DNA of 64,000 nucleotides, taken from Haliotis asinina (lineage: Eukaryota > Mollusca > Gastropoda > Lepetellida > Haliotidae). Below the pieces are notes generated by a model. It searched no databases. It was given only the letters and a program-made list of their open reading frames with translations, and had not been told where the DNA came from. The stretch spans positions 39,882,249 to 39,946,248 of the forward strand of contig NC_090283.1 of NCBI RefSeq assembly GCF_037392515.1, read 5' to 3'. The position numbers were made by a program, and so were the translations under genes. Positions 48,844 to 59,500 of this stretch are shown in pieces; positions within the stretch are counted from its first letter, which is position 1; each line of letters begins with the position of its first letter.

Positions 48844-49835
48844 TAGCTAAGATACATAGCGTTCACTACATGAACGCTATGCCGCACCTCCATAGGCCGC
48901 AATGGTGGAAATCTTTTGTCGCACTTTCGCGCACTCGTTACGACTATTGCGCACGAAAAACTTATATGAATGACTTGTTTGTACTTATACCTACTTGTGC
49001 ACCCTAGTTTCGTTATAAACATATTCCAAAATATATATTCACAAGCCATCAAGCATCTCAGTCCATCACTCGCAAATGAGCGGCACCATTTTAAATCACG
49101 TGACGCGAAGGGATTCCCTCCCCAAAATAGTAACACACGTGTTCCACAACTCGCTGTTTGTTTACAACAAAATTTCATACATTCTTGAAAAATTAAATGG
49201 ATTGTGCGGAGACTTTCGTTTCCAGTATAGACTGACAGACCCTGCTCTTTTTCATTTAGTCCAATCGCTTCCATAAAGCCAAGAAAAAGGAAAATGCAAA
49301 AAAAAATCCACAAATAGCTAAAGGCACTACTTTAGACTCTGATCCATATTTATTCCAATTTATGCTGAAAAGTAATAGCGGTTTTAGAACTATGCTCCAG
49401 AAACGAAATGATCATGGAGAGACACATTGAAAAAAAAAAAAAACATTAGGGAGAAAACACCAGGTCATGTATACTCGTGGAAAATCCCCTAAGCCTAAAA
49501 AGGGTTAAGTTAGGGATACGAAAAACAAGGGTAAGGGCATTCATTCTGCATCAAAGGCTGCTGTCAAAGATTGTTATGAAAAGTAGTCATTATATATTTG
49601 GCACTGAAACATTTTTATCCCTGGCAACTAAAATGGACTCCGTCCGTGCTTCAATGCACATTTGTCTTTAAAATCGTTATCTATTCCTTCACCAAAACTG
49701 GCACAAAGATAGATCTGGCGGTGTACTGGTTTTGATAGCCTTGGATTTCTGAATAAAATGTTTTTGCGTTTTCATGACAAGTTTGTTTGTTTTTTATTTT
49801 TTATTTTGTGTGTGTGTGTGTGTGTGTGTGCGTGC

Positions 49836-49914
<79 letters not shown>

Positions 49915-51284
49915 GTTTCCACTTTGCTATATACACGCCAAAACATGTTAAATAAACATAACTCGTAGACATATTCATGAAGACACTTTTGCCATTGCGG
50001 GGAATATTGATGAGTGCGCCATAACTTCATGAAATCATAACGTTTGATTCAGAATAAACTTCATGTACAATTTCATATACTTATCATTATTAAAGTTCTC
50101 AATATAAGTCAATAAAATTTGCACCTTGAAAAGTATACTTTTCTGAACTAATACTTCAATGATAATTTGGAAATCCTGCTATGTATGCTGTCAAAAAGGA
50201 AGGGGTACTGTCATATTTGCAAATGGAATTTCTTCAACTGACCAAACAAGTAAAGCGTTCTGTCCAGTGGTGTGCGAACAAGAGTTAAATATGATATTTG
50301 GCATTGTGAAGTAATTTGAAATACCCTAACCTTTTAACAATTAATTTCTAGATGTATCCACCTCATGTTAGCATTTGTATATACTTGACTTTCTGAACTG
50401 AGACTTCATTGAAGTATATAAGTGACTTAAGAAATAAAAACCTTTTTCATCAATGATATATGAACAAGAGTTTAAATATTATATTTGCCTTCGTGCTGTA
50501 ATTTGAATGATCCTTCAATTGTTTCTTAGATGTATGCACTTGTTTTGGTATTTGTTTATAATTGAAACATGGGTGAAGGTGGGTGCTTGAAACCTAACAC
50601 AAGATGGAAATATTAGAAGTGATATTCAAGGCAGTAGAAATGTGAACATTTTATTTTTTATTTATTTTGAATGCATAAATGGAATTTAGAGATAATTAAT
50701 TCGTTAACTCATTAATAATTTAATTCCTACATTCAATATGTCTTATTAGTAAACTATATTTTGTAGTCAAACTTTTAGGAGCAGTACAGAAACACCAATG
50801 CACTGTCAAGGTGGCAGCAATGATCCAATATAATGAATATTGAAGAAAGCAGTGAAAACTCCAGAGCAATTCCTTTCAAAACAGTTGTTGAAAGGGCTGG
50901 GTGGTCAGTCAGTCTTGATTGGGAATGAAAGTCCTTTATCTAAAGATGTATGAACATTTGTTGTAAACAAACATCGAGGTTTGGAACACGTGTGTTACTA
51001 TTTTAGGGAGGGAATCCCTTCGCGTCACGTGATTTAAAATGGCGCCGCTCATTTGCGAGTGATCGACTGAGATGTTTGATGGCTTGTAAATAGATATTTT
51101 GGAATATTTTGATAACGAAACTAGGGTGCACATGTAGGTATAAGTACAAAGAAGCCATTCATATAAGTTTTTCGTGCGCAATAGTCGTAACGAGTGCGCG
51201 AAAGTGCGACAAAAGATTTCCACCATTGCGGCCTATGGAGGTGCGGCATAGCGTTCATGTAGTGAACGCTATGTACCTTAAGTA
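48844..51284. mobile_element. Long-inverted-repeat DNA element (foldback/MULE-like) flanked by 9-bp direct repeats
   Basis: The two arms (about 48848-49190 and 50940-51281, roughly 340 bp each) are inverted copies. Each carries a terminal hairpin (CATAGCGTTCA..TGAACGCTATG), CACCTCCATAGGCCGCAATG, GGTGGAAATC, TTTTGTCGCAC, GCGCACTCGTTACGACTA and GGGAGGGAATCCCTTCGCG. AGGTAAGAT flanks both sides (48835-48843 and 51285-51293). Long inverted ends with 9-bp duplications are typical of Mutator-like or foldback elements. The about 1.7-kb interior is AT-rich, includes a GT microsatellite and shows no transposase. An open frame inside the left arm is not supported as a gene. Confidence 0.75.
49808..49913. 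repeat. GT dinucleotide microsatellite
   Basis: About 50 GT units with three CGTG interruptions, inside the long-inverted-repeat element. Confidence 0.95.
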
Positions 51285-51293
51285 AGGTAAGAT

Positions 51294-52493
51294 AATCCGC
51301 CGGGGCAGCCGTGTTAGTAACGTAAATGCTGTGTCATTTTGTTTTGTTTTTTTTGTGTGTGTTTTTATCTTTTGTGTGAATGGTCGACTGTTGCATGGGG
51401 TGCGAAAGGTTATCAGTTTGTGAATTAGCAGTTTTCAATCTCTGTGAACTGACGGCTTGAATCTGGTGTTCTCATAGCTGTGAGATTTACAACATTACTA
51501 ACAAATAAGAAATAAAAAAAGATGTATGATGTCGCTTGTAGCAACGACGAATGAAATAGAAAGGTACCTATACCATTCTCACCATTCTCATGTTTCCATA
51601 GAATGATAAAAGTGTACATAAGCTTGGTTCATCTTTACTTTGAAGGTTAATAACTACACGTATCAGCAGTTATCAGCATGGAAATGAGAAATCAGTTCTA
51701 AAGTTTTATGATATCTCCGATACTTCGCTCAACACGTGCACAAGAATTGTAGTAAAAAGGAATGTATGTCACCCGGGTGCTGCAACATGCATATTTGTCT
51801 GTTCTTCATCAAGTAAAAATAAGAAGAACCAAGTTCCAAGTTAACGATGTTTGACTCTTAGTGTCCTCTTACTCCGTCTTGTTGGAATGGAAAACCAACA
51901 TAAAGGCAATATCGATCTTTCTGAGATAGCCAGCTAGCGTTTTGTAACCTCACCTCCAGATAATACAGTTTGACGTATGATATCAAACTCCATTTCGGTA
52001 CTTATGTGTTTTACATGTGCGTGTAAAATATGTTTTCGCTAGTTGATATATTCGTCGCATCCTTACTATTCATATCACGAATACGCAGCTTTAGCAAGAC
52101 AAATACCTGTTACACACCCACTGTCGTTTACAATGACGATGACTGCATGCATGATATGTATGCATGTGTTACATGTGAAATGCGTCGTGGTACATGCAGT
52201 ATGTATCCAACATAAAGCTCGTCGCGACTGCTGTTAAAAGCCTTGTCAGATTTGTAAAACGCTTTTGTTCTGGTAACTAAGTATAATACTAAACTGACGT
52301 ACAAAATAAAGTACACGCCAAATTCAAATCAGATTTACAAATATCAACGCTGGTTTAGGAAATTAATCCCCATACAAACTTGTATGTACTACAAGTTGTT
52401 TTCTGGTCACGAGAGGGGTCGGGGGCATGAGGTGATGTAACTTCGGACTCAAGGAACATAGACAAACAAACATCTAGGGCACGTCAACCCATG
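51294..52493. other. Intergenic, no supportable feature
   Basis: No exon or repeat recognised. Confidence 0.4.
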
Positions 52494-52800
52494 GGCCCCG
52501 AGTATGGACTCCTGGAATGGACATTGTCTCAGATACAAACAGAATGAGGCAAAAATTAACCAAAGCGCGACAATGCAACAACACGACATTTCACCCATTT
52601 GTCGCATTGTCGCATGTCGCGTTTTAAATAATATTTTCCATTCCTCTAAAGGGCGACACAGCGACAATTTTCAAGGTCAAACTATGGGGAGTTGTCGCAT
52701 TGTCACCCTTTCTAAGATGTGTGACAAAAACGCCTTAAAGTTTACGTGCGACGATGCGACAACGCAACAATGTCCCTTCTCGGATTCAATGCTCGAGCCT
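52494..52800. mobile_element. Non-autonomous element with GTCGCATTGTCGC motifs
   Basis: The ends GGCCCCGAGTATGGACTCCT...GGACATTGT and ACAATGTCCC...ATTCAATGCTCGAGCC are imperfect inverted copies about 35 bp long. The interior contains at least five GCGACA(A)TGCGAC-like words in both orientations. No coding frame. Confidence 0.55.
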
Positions 52801-53094
52801 CAGGGATTTTGAACTGTTTGCAGCATCGGTATCGGATCGCACCCTTCAACCAACCTGTGTGAGTCGAATTTCCCATTTTGTTGTTTTTCCCTCTGATACT
52901 GTCTCAGTCAAGTTGCCGCGGTGTAATATCCCCTCTTAATATTCACAGGGACCACATTTGAAAGTTTTGTCAAAATGTATTTATTGGAATGTGAGACAAA
53001 TATTTCCTTAGCCACAGCTATATTTTGTAGACACGAAAAGCAGATTTAGAGTTATCTTCCTTCCATCCATTTGCATTCGCAAAACATAGGTAAT

Positions 53095-53267
53095 TTCCTT
53101 GCATTATGCGTAATTCAATGTTATTCGAGATAAAGCAGCACTACCACGACACACCGAATGAGTTGACATTTGCGTTGGGTTACATTGAAATGTACCGTAC
53201 TTGTAAGTGGTGTTTAGTGAGCGTTTAGCCAGTCAGAAGACGACACTTGTGTGTGAGGTAAGATAAT
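53095..53267 (+). other. Exon-like segment, copy 2, uninterrupted, ending at a splice-donor-like site
   Basis: Ends GTGTGTGAG|GTAAGATAAT and is the intact counterpart of 48695-48843. It lies 3 kb upstream of the acceptor (56299) of gene B's ATG-bearing exon, so it is a candidate untranslated first exon of gene B. This is inference: no promoter motif was recognised. Confidence 0.4.
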
Positions 53268-53603
53268 ACCTTTTGTTATATATCCTTAATCAAACTCTTG
53301 AAGCATGTATTATTACTGTTAGAATATGCACATCTTACGCAAACTTAATTTTGCACATTCATGTTCTTTTTTAATGAAGATATCTCTTTGGTTAAACCTG
53401 CCTGCATTGTGCTGCGAAATAAACATAACTTTATGCTTTACTTGTAACCTCGACACTTCTACATAGTTCTATAAAATCAGTAAATGTACCATAGCGATAT
53501 TTTCTGTTCCATTATTGTACACGTATGGTTGTGTACATGGGAGGAATATGTCTGTACGGCGTCAGAACATAGATGATATAATATTACATGTCATGCGAAT
53601 TAT

Positions 53604-53870
53604 GTGAGTGAGTGAGTGAGTGAGTTAGTGAGTTCAGGTTAATGTCGCACTAAGCAATATTCCAACTATATGGTGGCGGTCTGTAAATAATCGAGTCTGG
53701 ATCAGTCAGTCCATTGATCAACAGAATGGACGTCGCAACTGGGTCAACCAAGTCAATCCACTGATCAACAGCGTGAGCATCGCAACTGGGTCAACCATGT
53801 CAACTAAGGCAGCGAGCCTGACCACCCCATATCGTTAGTCGTTTGGTACAAGCATGGGTTAATACAGATC
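53604..53870 (-). mobile_element. SINE family A with internal duplication
   Basis: GTGAGTGAGTGAGTGAGTGA tail, CTATATGGTGGCGGTCTG and TAAATAATCGAGTCTGGATC. The block TCAACAG.(A/G)TG.. to GCAACTGGGTCAACCA occurs twice in a row (about 53728-53748 and 53766-53793), which is not seen in other copies here. Confidence 0.85.
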
Positions 53871-55599
53871 AAACCCGGATCTTCTCTGGTATGTAAATTC
53901 TGTGAACGGCAAGAGCTTCCGGGCGGACACGATCCTTTTCGAGAACACATTGTGTAATCTCTGTTTTCGAGAGGATCATTCATGATTTTCCAAGTCTTTT
54001 TTCGCAATTCAACGTATATGTAGTGTTGCTACGCTGTAGACAGAAAAAAAACACGAAACGAAAATGCATTCGTTTTAGCCTTCATCTAAACACTATCTTG
54101 TCTCCTTAACAAAGGTATCTACAGTGAAGCACGATCGGGTAAGGCACGTTTGATGTCACGTTATAATATGTAACGAACCTAGATAAATAGATTCGGTTAA
54201 CCCACTCAGAATGTGCGTCAGAGCAGAACAATAGATGACCATTCTTCAGACTTGAAATAAATAGTTCTCCATTTAAACGTGACCTTATGCGACTATCTTA
54301 AATTTGTCCTGGGCCCAGATTTTCGAGGCTCACTAATTGTCGCTAAGACAGTCGTAATGTTAATGTATAGCACATACGACCATCTTAGCGCCAAGAGAGC
54401 TTCGAAAACCTAAGCCCTGGAGGTATATTACAAATATTTGAAAAGATTATCTGTACTCTTCAAAAAGGTGGAACTGTACTTTCAATGTACAATTGTCGAC
54501 ATATGGGACAGAATGTTGATCCAAAAATAATGGGTGTTTTGAGAATGCATCACTTTATGAATTTCATTCACAGCAAAGCTGTTCGTTCAGTTATCCCCCT
54601 TGTCAGGTGACTGGAGTATGACATGAAAATTTCAGGTTTACAATTTTCAGTCAGTAATGTGTGATTTGGTCCTGAAAACCCTGACCCTGCACAAATGCAA
54701 AACAATTAGCGTACATAAATGGTCTACAGTGATTATCAACCTGCCTGAAAAACGTCAAGATTCATAATGGCACCCAATGCATGCGTAGGAGGCTCTGTAG
54801 GATTCACTGTGTTTGTGTGTGGTGATACCGTGAACTGGAGCTACATACGCAAGATGAATGTCATTGTAACGTTCCTCAATGGGTTTTATTTCTACCAGAC
54901 TTTACAGTTCAGGTTCCCCTATTTTGTTCTAAGAGTATGTCTACCTTTTCCAAAATGTAAGAGGTGGGAAATCGTTCTATCACTATCTATAATTGATGCG
55001 CCCAACGAGTCGAATATTCCATTTCTTGGGTGAATACATACTTAACATTTGCGTTGACCAATATAAACCGAATTGTGGCTACACTGGCAACCTCGGTGTT
55101 CTCAGATCACCAACTTGTGAGTCACGACTACCAAAGATAAGACGAGACCTGCGCATTCTCATTCTAGGTCACGAGGCTGAAGTGAAACCAACACGCCGCA
55201 ACAACATGTCATGTATTGCCATTTCCCTCGCTCACTCTCTGAGGCCTGAGCTAGGAGTGAAACATTCATACGTTCAGGTATGACACAATCCACTGTATCG
55301 TCAGCGTACCCACACATACATATATTACTGAGTAATTATTTGCATTACTTTACGAATTACTCTGATAACTTTAACATTCGAGTATCGCTGTATCTGTCAT
55401 TCACAACTGGATAATAGGATAATATTATTTTTTCGGTTGGTGTGATTTTATTGCTTTTCAGTTTTACCAGAAAATAATTCTCCTTGAAATTATACTATCG
55501 TATACACGTAGTTGTGTACGCTGGGGCCTGGTCGAACTAATGTCATAACTGTAACAACAATAACACCCAAGAACCAAACGATTTATGATAACATAATGG
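53871..55599. other. Intergenic or upstream of gene B
   Basis: Contains a small hairpin MITE near 54.3-54.4 kb (listed). The open frames at 54767-55283 overlap each other and have no recognisable domain. Confidence 0.4.
54309..54421. mobile_element. Small hairpin MITE
   Basis: CCTGGGCCCAGATTTTCGAG pairs with the complement of CTTCGAAAACCTAAGCCCTGG. The inner arms contain TCGCTAAGACAGTCGTAA and TACGACCATCTTAGCG. Confidence 0.65.
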
Positions 55600-55790
55600 A
55601 ACGTTGTGGGACGTGTTGGGCGAACTGTCTAATGCCAGGATACTGATCCAGCGAGCTTGAGGTGCCGGGATCGAGCCCACTTGTGACCGAGTGTGAACTT
55701 TACGTGCAGACTCTTTCAGTGTTTTTACAAGACCTAGTGTACAGTACGCAACCCCAGTGTACTGAAAACAACCCACAAATCCGTGATATT
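55600..55790 (+). mobile_element. Possible third tRNA-derived SINE family
   Basis: A B-box-like GTGCCGGGATCGAGCCCAC is followed by ACTTTACGTGCAGACTC and a non-coding body. It lacks the CTCACTC tail of families A and B. Only one copy is visible in the window, so the assignment is weak. Confidence 0.35.
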
Positions 55791-56057
55791 TATAAGATAG
55801 ATGGTCACATGAATACGTGCATTCACATAACATCAGCGTGAAGTAAACGTGGACAAGTACGTACTGTCACTATGTATCCTCGTCCGCCAAGCTGTGAATA
55901 GGTACCTCATATGGATGGGAGAAAACCCAATAACCCAGTGCGCCCAGGGTCTGGAATAGTTGTATGATCCCCAGGAAATTGAGATTGATAATAAGATGTG
56001 CCTCTGAGACTGACATACAGTGATCGAGGGGAAAACAGCAGCGCCTTCAGCATGCAT

Positions 56058-56243
56058 GTGTGTGGTGTGTTTTGTGTGTGTGTGCGTGTGTGTGCGTGTG
56101 CGTGTGGTGTGTGTGTGTGTATGTACGTGTGTGTGGCTGTGTGTGTGAGGGGAGGTGTTTATGGTGCGTGTGTGTGTGGTGTGTGATGTGTGATGTGTGT
56201 GTATGTATGTATGTGTGTGGTGTGTGTGTGTATATATGTGTGT
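56058..56243. repeat. GT-rich microsatellite upstream of gene B
   Basis: Compound GTGT, GCGT and GTAT repeats ending about 56 bp before the gene B acceptor. Open frames on both strands are artefacts. Confidence 0.92.
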
Positions 56244-56299
56244 TACAATGATAAAAAACAATAATACAACAATAGTAATTAATAATAATAACGTTTCAG

Positions 56300-56341
56300 A
56301 TAAGGAGATAGACACTGATTCGGTTTCCCAAAGCATCCAAG
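56300..56341 (+). other. Gene B 5-prime untranslated part of the first coding exon
   Basis: The acceptor ACGTTTCAG ends at 56299. The 42-nt leader has no upstream ATG, and the start context is CCAAGATGG. The upstream first exon is not proven; 53095-53267 is a candidate. Confidence 0.55.
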
Positions 56342-56588
56342 ATGGAGGACGTCAAACGCAATTGTCATGAGACAGTAAGCTCAAGGAACATGCCCTCGGT
56401 TAGTGACAGTGTAGGCATTGAAGATGTGGAAGGAAACGTAAATACCGTAACGGAACATGCTGTCGACGTTGAGATGGGGCAAGATGAAGCGGAAGGTCGT
56501 GCTGAAGGACAACCCCCTGTAGATAATGATGAAGATGGTAATGCTGGATTGCCCATAGACCGTGGATGGGCCTGGGCTATACTTGGAG
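56342..56588 (+). CDS. Gene B coding exon 1: acidic N-terminus and signature
   Basis: Encodes residues 1-82 plus the first base of Gly83. Asp and Glu are dense between residues 27 and 66 (for example DVEMGQDEAEG). GLPIDRGWAWAILG follows. Donor G|GTATAC. Confidence 0.85.
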
Positions 56589-59500
56589 GTATACTCGTAT
56601 TGTTAAGACAATATACTATACTCATCCTTAACAGAACGCTGCAATGGCATAAGTATACATTCAAAGAATAGAGACGTGGATCACTTTTAACACAGAAGGG
56701 AATATGTGTATGTGAAAATATGCCTACGTACTTTAAGTCCATCATTTCATCATAAGATAGCATTAACAGATTTATTATTTGAAGGTGACGGAACAAATTT
56801 CATGGATGATCAACTTCTTTATTTTCACAATAGCGGCGTTTCGGTATGGATTCTCATACCCTTTTCATGCTTGAAACCTCTAAAACAGTTTGGAATCCAT
56901 ACCGAAACGTAGCTATTGTGAAAATAAAGAAGTTGATCATCCATAAGATTTGCTCCGTCACCTTCAGCTCAGCAACTTCTAAAATGCCTCTAAAACAGTA
57001 TAGATATATTATATGACTGCGATGAAAATCTATATCGACGTCAACGATAACACACAAGCACACAACTAAATTCCGTCTTAACCACTGAGTTATATCCGAC
57101 TCAGTGCATATGCGTATAACTGTTGTGGTATATTAAAAGTTAGCATTGTTTATTTATGACAACTAAACACAAATAATGTACTGATCAAAACAAGATTTCT
57201 GTTATATGCCGTTTCAGGTTGTTTTCTAAACGCAATGCTGATGGCGGGGTACAACAGGTCTATGGCATTGTTCTTTGTGGAGTATCTAGATATGTTTGGT
57301 GCGTCCTCAACCACCACGACGCTCATTATGGGAGTGAAAGCAATGACAAAGAGTATGATGTGTAAGTATATCCCTGTATAAATTATGTTCAAAATACACC
57401 AGTTCATAATGAGACACAAGTGTGCCCTGTTTCGCTAGTGACAAAGTTGTAATAATAATATGTGCATTAATATAACCCAAGCTACCTGCTAGGAGCTGGA
57501 CGGTTAAAGTCACATGACCTCTCCCACCGGTTACCCATTTTCTGCTGGATGAACAGAGGCAATTTTGAACAAACTCACTTGCCTAAGGTGAGACCACGTG
57601 TACCACATGTGCTTCGTTGTGGGGTAGGACTGAAGGAGTCAAGCTGCCATTCACCCATCCAAGGACTTTCCGAGCTCAACTTTGCTCAACTTTGCTTAAC
57701 GTTGCTTAATGTTGCACCACCAAAGTATACCCGTTCCAATTCGCATGCTGTCCGTATGCTGAAGTATAGCTGCATTTGGTGGGACTCACTCACATACTCC
57801 TTTAGCCACTAACTCCTTCACTCCCTCACCCGCAATCCCATTTACTCATTTTCTCACACGTCATTATTGACACATCATGCCCATCAAACGGTAGTGACCC
57901 AATCTGAGTAGCAGATTTGGGTATGACATTACATTGTATTTTACTGCACCACCAAGGACGTCAGATACAGCTGCATCTCTCAAGTGTCATCAATCGTCAG
58001 ACACCATGTTTTGGACATTCAGGACTAAAGACACATATCTGAATATAGAACCAGCCTACAATCAGAACCTATGCAATCATATTTCAGTTGCGTTAATCGC
58101 TTCTCAAGTTGATCTCTGGATTGTCTGGCCCAAACTCGAAAATTTACAGAACATTGTTGAGTCCGGTGTTAAACAAGAAAGCAAACAGTTATAATCAATG
58201 GTAACATGTCTGATGGTTTAATACTTCTAGCCCTGGTTACGATGCATGTTCTTCTGGAGTTTCTGGGGACCAGGAAGACAGTCATGTTGGGAGGATTTCT
58301 CACTGCGTCAGCCATACTTTCGGCCACATTTGCCCCCAACATCGAAGTCATAATATGTGTTCACAGTGTTCTTGCAGGTATATGTTAAAGTCTGTTTTGT
58401 TTTCACAGTTGTTGTATTTAAAAGAGTTAGTGAACGACGTCGTAGATGGCAATCTGCAGCATACTGGATATTCCTCTTTCGAGTTAACTGCTGTGTTCCC
58501 AAACGTCATTGACGTGTACTTGACCTCCATAATCTATCGTCGAATTGTTTGTGTGCCAGCATAACAAGAGGAAGTGTACAGTGTTTGTGATTATTACCTA
58601 TATCCTATTTATATCTTTGTGCTAATCCTAAATATGTTATGATCTCGTTCTCATTAACGTCTTGCAGGTATTGGTCATTCAATGATACACGCACCTGCTA
58701 TAGTGCTGGTCGGCAAATATTTCAAGAAACGCAGAGGTCTCGCTACCACCACCGCAAGTACAGCCATTAGCTGTGCATCAGGACTGTTCCCAATATTTTC
58801 ACAATATCTCCTTGACGCATATGGCCTCCGTGGAACGTTGCTCATATTTGCCGGCCTCACAATGAACATGTGGGTAGGCGCATCGCTCTTCCGTCCTCTG
58901 GAATTTTATAGAAAGAAATCCAAGATGGCTGAAATGAGTGACATCAAGCGACCCCAAACCAAAGACCAAATGGAACTTGATGACAGTCGCCCTGATGACG
59001 GTTCAGTGCAACCTAATCGACAGTGTGAAACCGATACTTTTAAACCTCGGGACGGACCCAAACGAACATCTGTATGCTTGAAGAATGTGAAAAAAATATT
59101 GAAAGCTTTTGACTTCAGTCTGTTTAAAAAGCCAATGTTTCTGCTCATCGTTGCTTTTTGCCATTTTGCTGTACTTGTGAGACAAGTGTCAACGTATCTT
59201 CCTGCACGGTTGAATGAAATGGGATACAAACAGTCCGAGGCAGCATTTCTTTTGCTCATCGCAGGAATTCTCGACTTCATCAGCAGGATTTTATACGGAT
59301 TTTTAGCTGATCTGAAATATCTTCGTGTCAGTCAAATAATGGCCATTGGTCTCTTGGTCTCGGGCTTGTCATCTCAATTTATAATGTATTACACAACATA
59401 CCCTTTAATTCTTACCTACTGTGTGGCGATTGGCATCTTCGGAAGTGCATATCAGTGTCTTATACCAGTGATGGTGGTGGATTTCATGGGCGTCGACTAT

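Noticed and set aside
48843..49313. 156-residue open frame on the minus strand
   Set aside because: It lies almost wholly in one arm of the long inverted repeat. The other arm does not keep the frame, and no domain is recognisable.
54767..55283. Two plus-strand open frames upstream of gene B
   Set aside because: They overlap out of frame, lack recognisable motifs and do not join to gene B by plausible splice sites.
55833..56336. 167-residue His/Thr-rich minus-strand open frame
   Set aside because: Its middle is a GT/AC microsatellite and it runs into the gene B acceptor region on the opposite strand.
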